DNA from: Pseudomonadota bacterium
GTDB taxonomy: Bacteria; Pseudomonadota; Alphaproteobacteria; Caulobacterales; Caulobacteraceae
NCBI GenBank assembly: GCA_963205025.1
Contig: CAUJHO010000073.1
Location: 1 to 40,316, forward strand
DNA: 40,316 nucleotides
Direction: 5' to 3'
Part shown: positions 33,060 through 40,316 of the stretch, one piece after another
Position numbering within the stretch: position 1 is the stretch's first letter
How the letters are laid out: each line of letters begins with the position of its first letter
Made by a program: the position numbers and the translations under genes
Notes under the pieces: generated by a model
The model's input: the letters and a program-made list of their open reading frames with translations, nothing else
Told to the model about the DNA's origin: nothing
The model's database searches: none

Positions 33060-34061
33060 TCAGTGTTCACCAACAGGAATCGGGCCGGCCCCCGAAGGCC
33101 AGGCCGCACCGGTATCCTGGACGAAGGCCAGCACATCAGCCATGACCGCCTCGGCCGCATGGTCACGGACGAGGAGGTGGCGGCCCTCGGGATAGAAGGC
33201 GGTTCGCGTCCCTGCAGGCAGACGCGCCAGCGCGCGCTGCGTCGCCGGCATCGGAACCAGCTGGTCCCGCCCGCCGTAGAAATAGGCCATCGGCACACGC
33301 ACCTGCGGCAGGTCGCGCCACGCTGTCTCCATGATGTCGACCAGGCCATAGACGGCATCGAATCGCGTGGTCAGCACCATGTCCGGGTCACGGCCCATCC
33401 GGTACAGTTCCAGCAGATTGTTCGACGCATAGATGTTCTCGGTCACGAACGCCGGTGGCTGGGGGGATGCCGGGCCGAACAGGTGCGCCGCGATCCAGAG
33501 ACTGACCCGGTTGGGAACCGGCTGGGCCGACCATCCCCAGACGGCCGGTGCCAGCAGGGCCGCGCGGTCCGCCGCCGGTGGATCGTCCGAAGCGAGGGCC
33601 GCGATGATGACTGCGGATCCCAGACTTTCGCCGACCAGGACAATGGGTACATCGGGATGCCGATGGCGGACCAGCCGAACCGCCGTTCGCAAGTCGTCGA
33701 CCAGAAGGTCTTCTCCTGCCCAGATCCCCCGTTCCGGCGCGCGCCCGAAGCCGCGCTGATCATAGGCATAGGTGACGACCCCGCGCTCGGCCCACCAGGG
33801 CCCGGCCATCCACCAGGTCACACGACTGTCGTTCATGCCGTGCAAGGCGACAATGACGGCGGTCGGCTCGCCGTCAGGACGCCAGACCGTCAGGGGCAGC
33901 CGCACTCCATCATCCGCAACCAGGACATCGGCTTCCAGCCGCGCCCCCGCGAATCCCACCGGAACCGGCTGGGGCGATTGCTCTATCGGGGCACAGGCCA
34001 CCGCGACGGTGACCAGGGCCAGGGTCGCCAGCCCCCGGATCAGGTGGCTAGTCCAGGTCAT
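33060..34061 (-). CDS. Alpha/beta hydrolase, predicted lipoprotein
   Basis: A 333-residue exported hydrolase of the lysophospholipase (Hydrolase_4) type. The N-terminus MTWTSHLIRGLATLALVTVAVAC looks like a signal peptide with a possible lipidated Cys23. The hydrolase core has the oxyanion segment VALHGMNDSR, YDQRGFGRAPE, the nucleophile elbow GESLG with S146, the acid region YFYGGRDQLVP, and a late histidine in PEGRHLLVRD. Monoglyceride-lipase-like enzymes share this pattern. An ATG at 34070 is an equal alternative start. The 5' end overlaps the DUF3253 gene by 14 bases, so the two are likely cotranscribed. Confidence 0.84.
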   Translation of the reverse strand: MTWTSHLIRGLATLALVTVAVACAPIEQSPQPVPVGFAGARLEADVLVADDGVRLPLTVWRPDGEPTAVIVALHGMNDSRVTWWMAGPWWAERGVVTYAYDQRGFGRAPERGIWAGEDLLVDDLRTAVRLVRHRHPDVPIVLVGESLGSAVIIAALASDDPPAADRAALLAPAVWGWSAQPVPNRVSLWIAAHLFGPASPQPPAFVTENIYASNNLLELYRMGRDPDMVLTTRFDAVYGLVDIMETAWRDLPQVRVPMAYFYGGRDQLVPMPATQRALARLPAGTRTAFYPEGRHLLVRDHAAEAVMADVLAFVQDTGAAWPSGAGPIPVGEH

Positions 34062-34359
34062 CGCCTGCATCGTCGGGCATGGGTGGCATGGCCGCCCGCT
34101 CCTCCGTGGTCGGAAGCCGGAGCCGGATCACACCCTTCATGCGGCCTGGATCAATGGCCTTGCCCTTCTTGGTGATGATCAGTTGGCCCCGCCGCATCAT
34201 GCCCAGCGCCGTGGTCTTCACCTTGGGCAGGACACGTTGCCATTGCTCGGGCTGCAGCGCCTTGGCGACTTCGGCAGGTTCGATACTGGCCTTGCCCAGC
34301 CCTTGCGGATCGACCTTGGCCAGCCGCGCAAGAATGGCGTCCTGAATGGGATCAGACAT
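34048..34359 (-). CDS. DUF3253-type small protein
   Basis: The 103-residue protein has no signal or membrane segment. It looks like a small winged-helix-like domain: ILARLAKVDPQGLGKASIEPAEVAKAL, then EQWQRVLPKVKTTALGMMRRGQLIITKKGKAIDPGRMKGVIRLRLP (read as consecutive segments), followed by an acidic tail. The pattern fits the DUF3253 family, whose function is not established. It begins three bases after the SDR stop and overlaps the hydrolase start. Confidence 0.75.
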   Translation of the reverse strand: MSDPIQDAILARLAKVDPQGLGKASIEPAEVAKALQPEQWQRVLPKVKTTALGMMRRGQLIITKKGKAIDPGRMKGVIRLRLPTTEERAAMPPMPDDAGDDLD

Positions 34360-34362
34360 CGA

Positions 34363-35043
34363 TCAAACCCTTCCGGTCACGGGAATGAGAGCGCCGGTGA
34401 TGCCGCTCGCATCTTCGGACACCAGAAAGCCGATCACGGCCGCCAGCTCATCGGCCCGCACCCAGGTCGACCAGTCGGCATCGGGCATATCCTTGCGGTT
34501 GGCCGGGGTGTCGATGATCGACGGCAGCACGGCATTGACGGTGACGCGGCCCTTGTATTCGTCCGCCAGGGCCTCGGTCAGTCGATGCACGCCAGCCTTG
34601 GACGCAGCATAGGCCCCCATGCCGGTTGCGGCCGCAAGCGCGGCCTTGGCCCCGATATTGACGATCCGCCCGCTCCCGCCCTGAACCAGCCACGGCAGGG
34701 CCGCGCGCGACGCATTCAGCGCCGTCATCAGATTGAGGGCGTGCATCCGCTCCCAGGACCCATTGCTGTTGCCGTCGACCGTTTCCCAGACGAAACCGCC
34801 GGCAATGTTCACCAGAGCGTCGATGCCGCCGAACTCGCCGGCGACCGCCTCAAGCACTTGCTGGGCCTGGGCTGCATCGGTGAGGTCGACGCCGCTGATC
34901 GTACGGGCGACCGCGAGGCCCTGCGGGGCCGTCGGCGCATGATCAACCGCCACAACGCCGTTGCCCGCCTCGGACAGACGCTGAACGACCGTCCGGCCCA
35001 GGGCCCCGAAGGCCCCTGTCACGACGACAACCCTGTCACTCAC
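34363..35043 (-). CDS. Short-chain dehydrogenase/reductase family protein
   Basis: A 226-residue Rossmann oxidoreductase of unknown substrate. The cofactor motif is TGAFGALG near the start, NIAGG follows (80-83), and the catalytic YAASK gives Y145 and K149. The usual serine 13 residues before the tyrosine is alanine (A132, in NIGAKAA), a feature I believe occurs in some SDR subgroups. The start is a GTG at 35043. It lies just after a CysQ-like gene (31 bases) and before DUF3253, probably in one operon. Confidence 0.85.
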   Translation of the reverse strand: MSDRVVVVTGAFGALGRTVVQRLSEAGNGVVAVDHAPTAPQGLAVARTISGVDLTDAAQAQQVLEAVAGEFGGIDALVNIAGGFVWETVDGNSNGSWERMHALNLMTALNASRAALPWLVQGGSGRIVNIGAKAALAAATGMGAYAASKAGVHRLTEALADEYKGRVTVNAVLPSIIDTPANRKDMPDADWSTWVRADELAAVIGFLVSEDASGITGALIPVTGRV

Positions 35044-35073
35044 GATGCGCTTCTCCTGTTCAACGGGCCGTCG

Positions 35074-35886
35074 TTACGACGCGCCGCCGTTCCTGACCAG
35101 ATCGCACGGATCGAAAGCCCCCGACGCCACAAAGTCTGGATTGGCGAAGGCGTCCTCGCCCGGCACCCGGCCCGGCTCATAGGACAGCGGCCGGCCGTCC
35201 AGGGTCCAGACTTCACCTCCGGCGGCCCGGAGCACGGCGTGACCGGCAGCAATGTCCCAGGCCATGGTCCGGCCGAAGCGCGGGTAGAGGTCGGCCGCGC
35301 CTTGCGCCAGGCGGCACAGTTTGAGCGACGAACTGGCCCGGATCGTCTCGGCCACGACGAACCGATCAAGGTAGGCTGCCAGCCGGTCGCCGCCGCTGCG
35401 GCGGCTGGCGATCACGGTCAGGCCCGCCTCCGGTGCCGGTCGGGCCCGGATCGCCTCCCAGGGCGACAAGGCACCGTCCAGGCGCACGGCACGGGCCGCG
35501 CCGTGGCCGTCGCCGCGAAAGATCTCTCCGGTCGTCGGCAGATAGACCAGGCCCGCCACCGGCGCGCCATCCTCGACCAGGGCGATGTTGACGGTGAATT
35601 CGCCGCTGTGCCGGACAAACTCGGCTGTTCCATCCAGCGGATCGACCAGAAAGAACTGATGGCCCACCTCGGGGATCTGTCCGGCACTGACCGCTTCTTC
35701 GGCGATCACCGGAATGTCGGGCCAGTGTTCGGCCAACCGCTCCAGGATGACGGCCTCGGCGGCGGCATCCGCCTCGGTCACCGTCGACCCATCGGCCTTG
35801 GCCCGCGCGCCAAGGTCTGCACGGCCATAGACGTCGAGGATGACCTCACCGGCTTCCACGGCGATGGCGGCGAACTGTTCAAGCAT
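35074..35886 (-). CDS. CysQ-like 3'(2'),5'-bisphosphate nucleotidase / inositol monophosphatase family
   Basis: A Mg-dependent, Li-sensitive-type phosphatase of 270 residues. Metal-binding motifs are IAEEAVS (E63, E64), the DPLDGTAEF block (D82-T87) and WDIAAGHAVLRAAGG. The opening VEAGEVILDVYG and TEADAAAEAVILERL are typical. CysQ dephosphorylates PAP from sulfate assimilation, while inositol monophosphatase or histidinol phosphatase functions are possible. It is divergent from the thioesterase at 35960, with a 73-base gap containing both promoters. Confidence 0.87.
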   Translation of the reverse strand: MLEQFAAIAVEAGEVILDVYGRADLGARAKADGSTVTEADAAAEAVILERLAEHWPDIPVIAEEAVSAGQIPEVGHQFFLVDPLDGTAEFVRHSGEFTVNIALVEDGAPVAGLVYLPTTGEIFRGDGHGAARAVRLDGALSPWEAIRARPAPEAGLTVIASRRSGGDRLAAYLDRFVVAETIRASSSLKLCRLAQGAADLYPRFGRTMAWDIAAGHAVLRAAGGEVWTLDGRPLSYEPGRVPGEDAFANPDFVASGAFDPCDLVRNGGAS

Positions 35887-35959
35887 CAGGGCGCTGGACC
35901 GGACTTGCAGGGACTGCGGCCCGTCCTATAGGCAGGCGCGTCCAGAAGGAAGGAAATCC

Positions 35960-36391
35960 ATGGTCGCCAGACTCACCGTCACCGAGGGCGAGTTCGCCGG
36001 GTGGGAAACCTATGACCTCAAGGACACCTTCGATCAGGTCGTCGGCCCCTTCTATTTCCGGGCTGATCCCGACGGCCGGATGCGCTGCGCCTTCCGAGCC
36101 GAACAGAAGCACATGAATGCCGGCGACCGGATGCACGGCGGCTGCCTTATGAGCTTTGCCGACATCGCCCTGTTCCAGACCGCCTACCAGCAGATGGAAG
36201 GCTCTCGCGGCGTGACCGTCCAGTTGGATTCGACCTTCATCGACGCCGTGCGCGTCGGCGATCTGGTCGAGGCCACCGGCGAGGTAGTGCGCGCCGGCGG
36301 CTCTCTGGTTTTCGTGCGCGGGACCATCTCGGTCGGCGATCGCACGGTCATGACCTTCTCGGGCGTCATCAAACGCTGGAAGGAAGCCTGA
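35960..36391 (+). CDS. PaaI-family thioesterase
   Basis: A 143-residue hotdog protein expected to hydrolyse acyl-CoA esters. The catalytic segment has Asn53 and the HGG motif at 59-61 (NAGDRMHGGCLMSFAD). The remaining strand GVTVQLDSTFIDAVRVGDLVEATGEVVRAG (read as two halves) fits the family. The ATG at 35960 follows AAGGAAGG and is preferred over the open frame to 35840, which would overlap the divergent CysQ-like gene. Confidence 0.88.
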   Translation: MVARLTVTEGEFAGWETYDLKDTFDQVVGPFYFRADPDGRMRCAFRAEQKHMNAGDRMHGGCLMSFADIALFQTAYQQMEGSRGVTVQLDSTFIDAVRVGDLVEATGEVVRAGGSLVFVRGTISVGDRTVMTFSGVIKRWKEA

Positions 36392-36434
36392 AGGCCTAAC
36401 CGACATTCAGACCCCCCGAGCGCAACGCCTGATC

Positions 36435-36455
36435 CCCTCTCCCATTGGAAGAGGG
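36435..36455. repeat. Short imperfect palindrome in an intergenic gap
   Basis: CCCTCT (36435-36440) and AGAGGG (36450-36455) flank CCCATTGGA, whose CCA...TGG extends the dyad. It lies between the thioesterase and the convergent GST-like gene. It may be a dispersed intergenic repeat or a factor-dependent terminator. No T-run follows. Confidence 0.4.
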
Positions 36456-36507
36456 AGCGCCAAAGGATTTGCCCGCAACCGCGGGTTCCGCTGAATGCCG
36501 ATAGGCT

Positions 36508-37131
36508 CTAGGCTCTCAGCCCCGCCTCGGCCGCCGGTCGCGCCTTCATGGCCTCGCGCCAGCGCCCGAGGTTCTCGAGGCTCCCGTCCGGGCGGTATTT
36601 GACCAGACGTCCGAAATCCAGCCCGACATAGGCCACGATATCTGCCGCCGTGATGCGGTCGGCGGCGATGAACGCGCGCCCCTCCAGCCGCCGATTGAGC
36701 GACTTCATCATCTTCTCGGCGGTGTTCAGATTATAAGCCCCGACCGCCGGCTCCGGCGGCTCCAGCGCCGACAGGGCCGGATGGGTGAAGCGCGTGAACA
36801 TCATCATGGGATTGGCCAGATACAGCTCCATCCGGCGCGTCCACATCTCGATGACGGCGGCTTCGGTCGCGTCGCGTCCGAACAGATTCGGCTCCGGGTA
36901 CAGGCTTTCCAGAAACCGTCCGATGGCCAGGGATTCGGTGATCGTCGTGCCGTCGTCCAGCTCCAGCGCCGGCAGGTGCGCCAGGCCGGCGCGATCCCGG
37001 TAGGCGGCGGTCCGATGCTCGCCGGCCAGCAGATTGACCTGGACGATCTCGATGTCCTCGATGCCCTTCTCGGCCATGATCCAGCGCACCCGGCGCGGGT
37101 TCGGAGCCATCAGGGTGTCGTACAGTTTCAT
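36508..37131 (-). CDS. Glutathione S-transferase family protein
   Basis: A 207-residue GST-like protein. The thioredoxin-fold N-terminus has MKLYDTLMAPNPRRVRWIMAEKG, the cis-Pro in HLPALELDDGTTITESLAIGRFLE with the Glu-Ser that binds glutathione, and an all-helical C-terminus with DRITAADIVAYVGLDF. The catalytic Tyr/Ser/Cys is not clear, so it may be of the beta or nu type. It lies 12 bases after the transporter gene in the same direction. Confidence 0.88.
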   Translation of the reverse strand: MKLYDTLMAPNPRRVRWIMAEKGIEDIEIVQVNLLAGEHRTAAYRDRAGLAHLPALELDDGTTITESLAIGRFLESLYPEPNLFGRDATEAAVIEMWTRRMELYLANPMMMFTRFTHPALSALEPPEPAVGAYNLNTAEKMMKSLNRRLEGRAFIAADRITAADIVAYVGLDFGRLVKYRPDGSLENLGRWREAMKARPAAEAGLRA

Positions 37132-37143
37132 CGGGCGACCTTG

Positions 37144-38412
37144 CTAAAACACCGACGCCGGCAGGATCCCGACGATGGAGGCGCTCATCAAGGTCGCCAG
37201 GAAGCCCGCGAACAGCGCCTTCCAGACCATGCCCAGGACCTCCTCGCGGCGATCCGGCACCAGGACCGACAGGCCCGTAACCGTAATGCCGACCGAGCCG
37301 ATATTGGCAAAGCCGCACAGGGCATAGGTCATCAGCATGCGCGTGCGCTCGCCCATCTCGCCGGCCGGAATGCTGCCCAGCTCGATGAAGGCGACGAACT
37401 CGGTCAGGGTCAGCTTGACGCCGAGCAGCCAGCCGGCACGACCGGCCTCGTCCCACGGCACGCCGATCAGCCACGCCACAGGCGTGAAGACCCAGCCCAG
37501 CATCCTCTCAAGCGTGAGCGGATCGCCGCCCACCATGATCCAGCCGATCATGAGGTTGACCAGGGCCACCAGCGCCACAAAAACAATCAGCACTGCCGAA
37601 ATGTTCAGGACGACCATCAGGCCGTCGGCCGTGCCCTTGACCAGGGCGTCGATGGCGGAATCGAATTTCAGGCTCGATTCATAGCTGGCGCTGGTGCCGG
37701 CCTGACCGGAATCCTCCGGAACCATGATCCGCGCCAGGGCCACGCCGGCGGGGGCCGAGATGATCGACGCGACCAGCACATGGCCGGCGGCGTCCGGCAG
37801 CACCCCCCCCAGGATGGTCGCATAGGCCACCATGGTCGAACCGGCGACCGTCGCCAGGCCGACGACCATCAACAGGAACAGTTCTGATCGCGTCAGCTTG
37901 TCGAGATAGGCCCGGATCACGATCGGGCTTTCGATCATACCCAGGAAGATGTTGGCCGCGACTGCCATGGCCGAGGCCCCGCCCAGGCCCATGGTCCGCT
38001 GGAACAGAAAGCCGAAACCCCGGATCAGCCACTTCAGGATCTTCCAGTGCCACAACAGCGCCGACAGCGCCGAAATCACCAGGATCAGGGGCAGGACCCT
38101 GAAGGCAAAGACAAAGATGCTATCGCTGGTCATCTGATAGGGCTGCGGCCCGGTGCCGACGAGATAGCCGAAGATGAAGCGGGTCCCTTCCTGGGTCGCG
38201 GCATCCAGGGCATCGACGGTGCCGGTGATAGCCCCGAGCACAAGCCGCGATCCTGGCAGGCCGAAGACCAGCAGAACCAGGCCCGCCTGGACCGCCATGG
38301 CCCCCAGAGTCAGCCGCCACGGGAAGGCCTTGCGGTTTTCCGACATCAGCCAGCAGACGGCAATGATGACGGCGAGCCCCAGCAGGCTTTGCAAACTCAG
38401 GACGTTGAACAC
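37144..38412 (-). CDS. NupC-type concentrative nucleoside transporter
   Basis: A 422-residue inner-membrane cation-coupled nucleoside symporter. The first helix is SLLGLAVIIAVCWLMSENRKAF, which is the usual CNT start. The carrier core includes FAFRVLPLILVISALSALLWHW, IFLGMIESPIVIRAYL (the nucleoside-binding GQxES-type motif), TVAGSTMVAYATILGG and the late MLTYALCGFANIGSVGI. The GTG at 38412 has GAGGGGAG eight bases upstream. An in-frame ATG at 38460 would add 16 residues and begin beside the rplA terminator. Confidence 0.9.
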   Translation of the reverse strand: MFNVLSLQSLLGLAVIIAVCWLMSENRKAFPWRLTLGAMAVQAGLVLLVFGLPGSRLVLGAITGTVDALDAATQEGTRFIFGYLVGTGPQPYQMTSDSIFVFAFRVLPLILVISALSALLWHWKILKWLIRGFGFLFQRTMGLGGASAMAVAANIFLGMIESPIVIRAYLDKLTRSELFLLMVVGLATVAGSTMVAYATILGGVLPDAAGHVLVASIISAPAGVALARIMVPEDSGQAGTSASYESSLKFDSAIDALVKGTADGLMVVLNISAVLIVFVALVALVNLMIGWIMVGGDPLTLERMLGWVFTPVAWLIGVPWDEAGRAGWLLGVKLTLTEFVAFIELGSIPAGEMGERTRMLMTYALCGFANIGSVGITVTGLSVLVPDRREEVLGMVWKALFAGFLATLMSASIVGILPASVF

Positions 38413-38468
38413 CCGCGCGACTCCCCTCGCCTGTCCCGCTTTTAAACCGGACAGCCGCAAACGAAAAC

Positions 38469-38494
38469 GGCCCCGCAGATCGCTCTGCGGGGCC
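38469..38494 (-). terminator. Terminator after rplA
   Basis: An 11-bp stem GGCCCCGCAGA (38469-38479) with TCTGCGGGGCC (38484-38494) and a 4-base loop. On the minus strand it is followed by GTTTTCG. It lies 25 bases past the rplA stop, ending the rplKA message before the nupC-type gene. Confidence 0.85.
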
Positions 38495-38519
38495 GCTGTC
38501 TCTTGGGTGTCGAGGCGAC

Positions 38520-39209
38520 TTAGGCGCCGACCGATTCCAGATCGACCTTCACACCCGGTCCCATCGTCGACGACAGGGAGATGCGCTTGACGAACTGGCC
38601 CTTGGCCCCCGACGGCTTGGCCTTGATCAGGGCGTCGACCATGGCCTTGACGTTGGCCTCGATGGCGTCCTGGGTGAAGGAGGCCTTGCCGATGCCGGCG
38701 TGGATGATCCCCGCCTTCTCGACGCGGAACTCAACGGCCCCGCCCTTGGCGTCCTTGACGGCCTGACCCACGTTCGGGGTCACCGTGCCGACCTTGGGGT
38801 TCGGCATCAGGCCGCGCGGGCCCAGCACCTTACCGAGGCGACCGACCAGACCCATCATGTCGGGCGTGGCGATGACGCGGTCGAAGTCGGTGAAGCCGCC
38901 GTTGATCTTTTCGAACAGATCCTCGGCGCCGACGTACTCGGCCCCGGCTGCGGTAGCCTCGGCGGCCTTGGCGTCCTTGGCGAAGACGGCGACGCGGACG
39001 TCACGACCGGTGCCCGACGGCAGGTTGACGACGCCACGGACCTGCTGGTCGGCGTGACGCGGATCAACGCCCAGGTTCACGGCGATCTCGATGGATTCGT
39101 CGAACTTGGCCTTGGCGTTGGCCTTGACCATGGCGACGGCTTCGGCGAGCGGCAGCAGGGCTTCGCGGTCGCCGGTCCAGGCCTGGATGCGCTTGGGTTG
39201 CTTGGCCAT
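38520..39209 (-). CDS. rplA: 50S ribosomal protein L1
   Basis: L1 binds 23S rRNA at the L1 stalk and can repress its own operon. The 229-residue protein shows [26 protein letters not shown], the signature [23 protein letters not shown], and [21 protein letters not shown] near the end. It starts five bases after the rplK stop. A terminator follows, and rplJ/rplL are not next in line. Confidence 0.98.
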   Translation of the reverse strand: MAKQPKRIQAWTGDREALLPLAEAVAMVKANAKAKFDESIEIAVNLGVDPRHADQQVRGVVNLPSGTGRDVRVAVFAKDAKAAEATAAGAEYVGAEDLFEKINGGFTDFDRVIATPDMMGLVGRLGKVLGPRGLMPNPKVGTVTPNVGQAVKDAKGGAVEFRVEKAGIIHAGIGKASFTQDAIEANVKAMVDALIKAKPSGAKGQFVKRISLSSTMGPGVKVDLESVGA

Positions 39210-39213
39210 GCTC

Positions 39214-39642
39214 TTAGCCCTCCACCTTCAGGCCCATCGCGCGGGCCGAGCCTTCGATGATCTTGGCCGCAGCCTCGATGTCGTTGGCGTTGAGATCCTT
39301 CATCTTCTTCTCGGCGATCTCGCGCAGCTGGGCGCGGGTGATCTTGCCGACAGTCTCGCGGCCGGTCTTGGCGGCACCCGACTTAATCTTGACGGCTTCC
39401 TTCAGGTAGTGGGTCGCCGGCGGGGTCTTGGTGACGAAGGTGAAGCTCTTGTCCTGATAGACGGTGATGACCGTCGGCAGGGGCGTGCCCTTCACTTCCT
39501 TCTCGGTGCGCGCGTTGAATTCCTTGCAGAACCCCATGATGTTCACGCCGCGCTGACCCAGGGCCGGGCCGATCGGCGGTGACGGGGTGGCAGAGCCCGC
39601 AGGCACCTGCAATTTGATATAGCCCAAGATCTTCTTGGCCAT
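39214..39642 (-). CDS. rplK: 50S ribosomal protein L11
   Basis: L11 forms part of the GTPase-associated centre. The 142-residue protein begins [20 protein letters not shown] and continues with [40 protein letters not shown] and the C-terminal [13 protein letters not shown]. The ATG at 39642 has GGAGA upstream. A frame to 39660 would add six unrelated residues. Confidence 0.98.
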   Translation of the reverse strand: MAKKILGYIKLQVPAGSATPSPPIGPALGQRGVNIMGFCKEFNARTEKEVKGTPLPTVITVYQDKSFTFVTKTPPATHYLKEAVKIKSGAAKTGRETVGKITRAQLREIAEKKMKDLNANDIEAAAKIIEGSARAMGLKVEG

Positions 39643-39736
39643 TGGCTGTCTCCATCTCAACGACGATCAATCAAGACCGCCTATGTGGCCGTGGTTCGGG
39701 CAGCCCCTCCCACGGATTTCATCACACGAATGTGCG

Positions 39737-39770
39737 AAGGCGCGGCCTGTAGCAGAACAGACCGCGCCTT
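39737..39770. other. 14-bp hairpin upstream of rplK
   Basis: AAGGCGCGGCCTGT (39737-39750) pairs with ACAGACCGCGCCTT (39757-39770) around AGCAGA, with one mismatched position that is a U-G wobble in the minus-strand RNA. It lies 25 bases after the GlsB-type stop and about 95 bases before rplK. No T-run follows, so it may be a terminator of the upstream gene or a leader element of rplKA. Confidence 0.55.
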
Positions 39771-39795
39771 GCAAACATGGGTATTGGCCCGCGCC

Positions 39796-40047
39796 CTAGC
39801 GGCGGCGGAACAGCCCCAGCACGAACAGCAGCAGCAATGCGCCGCCCAGGGCGATGACCGTCGCCATGATCCAGCTGTCTCCGGCCGAGAAGCCCAGGAA
39901 GTTGGTGGCGATAAAGCCGCCGATCAGGGCCCCGACAACCCCGATGACGAGGTTCATCAGAAGGCTGTCGTTCCGCTTCATGATCTTCTCGGCCAAGAAG
40001 CCGGCGACGAGACCCACGACGATCCAGCCAATAAATCCTAGTTCCAT
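39796..40047 (-). CDS. GlsB/YeaQ/YmgE-family small membrane protein
   Basis: An 83-residue protein with about three membrane helices: GFIGWIVVGLVAGFLAEKIM, LVIGVVGALIGGFIATNFLG and IMATVIALGGALLLLFVLGLF, then a basic RRR tail. The glycine-rich transglycosylase-associated pattern is clear. Members are linked to general stress conditions, but the molecular role is unknown. AGGAGGA precedes the ATG at good spacing. Confidence 0.9.
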   Translation of the reverse strand: MELGFIGWIVVGLVAGFLAEKIMKRNDSLLMNLVIGVVGALIGGFIATNFLGFSAGDSWIMATVIALGGALLLLFVLGLFRRR

Positions 40048-40166
40048 AAGCGCAATTCCTCCTGTTGCGATGTCAGATCAACGCCCCCCGTCGCTTCAGG
40101 TTGCACCGTATCGCAGGCGAACCCAACCAATTTCGACGCCCCGCAACCGCGAACCGACCAAAGCAA

Positions 40167-40194
40167 AACCCCCGGAGGTTGCCCTCCGGGGGTT
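40167..40194 (-). terminator. Terminator of the OmpA-family gene
   Basis: AACCCCCGGAGG (40167-40178) pairs with CCTCCGGGGGTT (40183-40194) around TTGC. On the minus strand it is followed by TTGCTTTGG after the stem's own TT. It is about 50 bases past the stop of the partial OmpA-type gene. Confidence 0.8.
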
Positions 40195-40243
40195 CGCATT
40201 AGGCTTTGGCTCTAGGCCGCAGCTTTGATCGTATCGACCGGGA

Positions 40244-40316
40244 TTAGCGGTTGATGTTGATCGTGGCGCGACGGTTGAGCGGCTCGCGGACACCGTCAGC
40301 GGTGGCGCGGGCCAGG
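40244..40316 (-). CDS. OmpA-family protein, C-terminal end (5' part outside window)
   Basis: Only the last 23 codons and the stop are in the window. They read ...DGVREPLNRRATININR, matching the end of the OmpA peptidoglycan-binding domain, where the NRR motif closes the domain. The gene continues beyond the right edge. The peptide is too short to say more about which OmpA-type protein it is. Confidence 0.7.
   Translation of the reverse strand, partial: LARATADGVREPLNRRATININR

Noticed and set aside
33772-35931. A long plus-strand open frame across the hydrolase, DUF3253, SDR and CysQ-like genes
   Set aside because: It spans four coherent minus-strand genes and shows no domain. It is a high-GC shadow frame.
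1-40316. CRISPR arrays, insertion sequences or phage genes
   Set aside because: No regularly spaced direct repeats, no transposase or cas-like motifs and no phage structural genes were seen in the window.

Overview
The window looks like chromosomal DNA of a high-GC alphaproteobacterium of the order Caulobacterales. Brevundimonas or a close relative is my best guess, as an inference from gene content. The evidence is a holdfast-polysaccharide (hfs) locus, a fliF-fliG-flbE-fliN-flbD flagellar operon with a Caulobacter-type FlbD whose receiver is degenerate, and CtrA-like TTAA-N7-TTA(A/C) motifs in front of both systems. Genes are densely packed with many 1-4 nt start/stop overlaps. I see no insertion sequences, phage genes, CRISPR arrays or integrases, and no gene-free stretch longer than about 200 bases.

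Layout, left to right. (1) 1-1616: the 3' end of a TonB-dependent receptor, closed by a strong terminator. (2) 1812-6147: a lactate module with L-lactate dehydrogenase lldD, an AraC-type regulator, a GntR/FCD-type regulator and an FAD-linked D-lactate dehydrogenase. A pair of 15-base repeats lies between lldD and the araC-type gene. (3) 6176-6267: tRNA-Ser(GCU) on the minus strand. (4) 6346-16370: the holdfast locus. hfsE, hfsF, hfsG, hfsH and an extra glycosyltransferase are on the plus strand, hfsC, hfsB and hfsA on the minus strand, and hfsD on the plus strand, divergent from hfsA. (5) 16494-20154: dnaB, bolA, a catalytically degenerate aldo/keto-reductase-like gene, the monothiol glutaredoxin grxD and a hotdog thioesterase. 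(6) 20151-22324: a small exported protein of unknown function, rpsD and a TrmJ-type RNA methyltransferase. (7) 22327-31777 (minus): a CHASE3/HisKA_2 histidine kinase, flhA, a class A beta-lactamase, flbD, fliN, flbE, fliG and fliF. (8) 31890-38412: metabolic and housekeeping genes (Leu/Phe/Val-type dehydrogenase, lipoprotein hydrolase, DUF3253 protein, SDR, CysQ-like phosphatase, PaaI-type thioesterase, GST-like protein, NupC-type transporter). (9) 38520-40316: rplA, rplK, a GlsB/YeaQ-type membrane protein and the last 23 codons of an OmpA-family protein.

How the parts work together. HfsE primes a lipid-linked sugar, HfsG and the extra glycosyltransferase extend it, and HfsH deacetylates it. 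HfsF flips the unit, HfsC polymerises it, and HfsA, HfsB and HfsD control length and export, so one locus holds nearly a whole wzx/wzy-type adhesin pathway. The flagellar operon encodes the MS ring and switch (FliF, FliG, FliN), the FliH-like FlbE, the sigma-54 activator FlbD and the export gate FlhA. Both surface systems carry candidate CtrA sites, consistent with cell-cycle control of swarmer and stalked-cell structures.

The most unusual observations are an apparently intact class A beta-lactamase gene overlapping both flbD and flhA, an aldo/keto-reductase-like protein between bolA and grxD that seems to have lost its catalytic residues, a Walker A lysine replaced by threonine in HfsB, and the tandem repeat operator in the lactate cluster.
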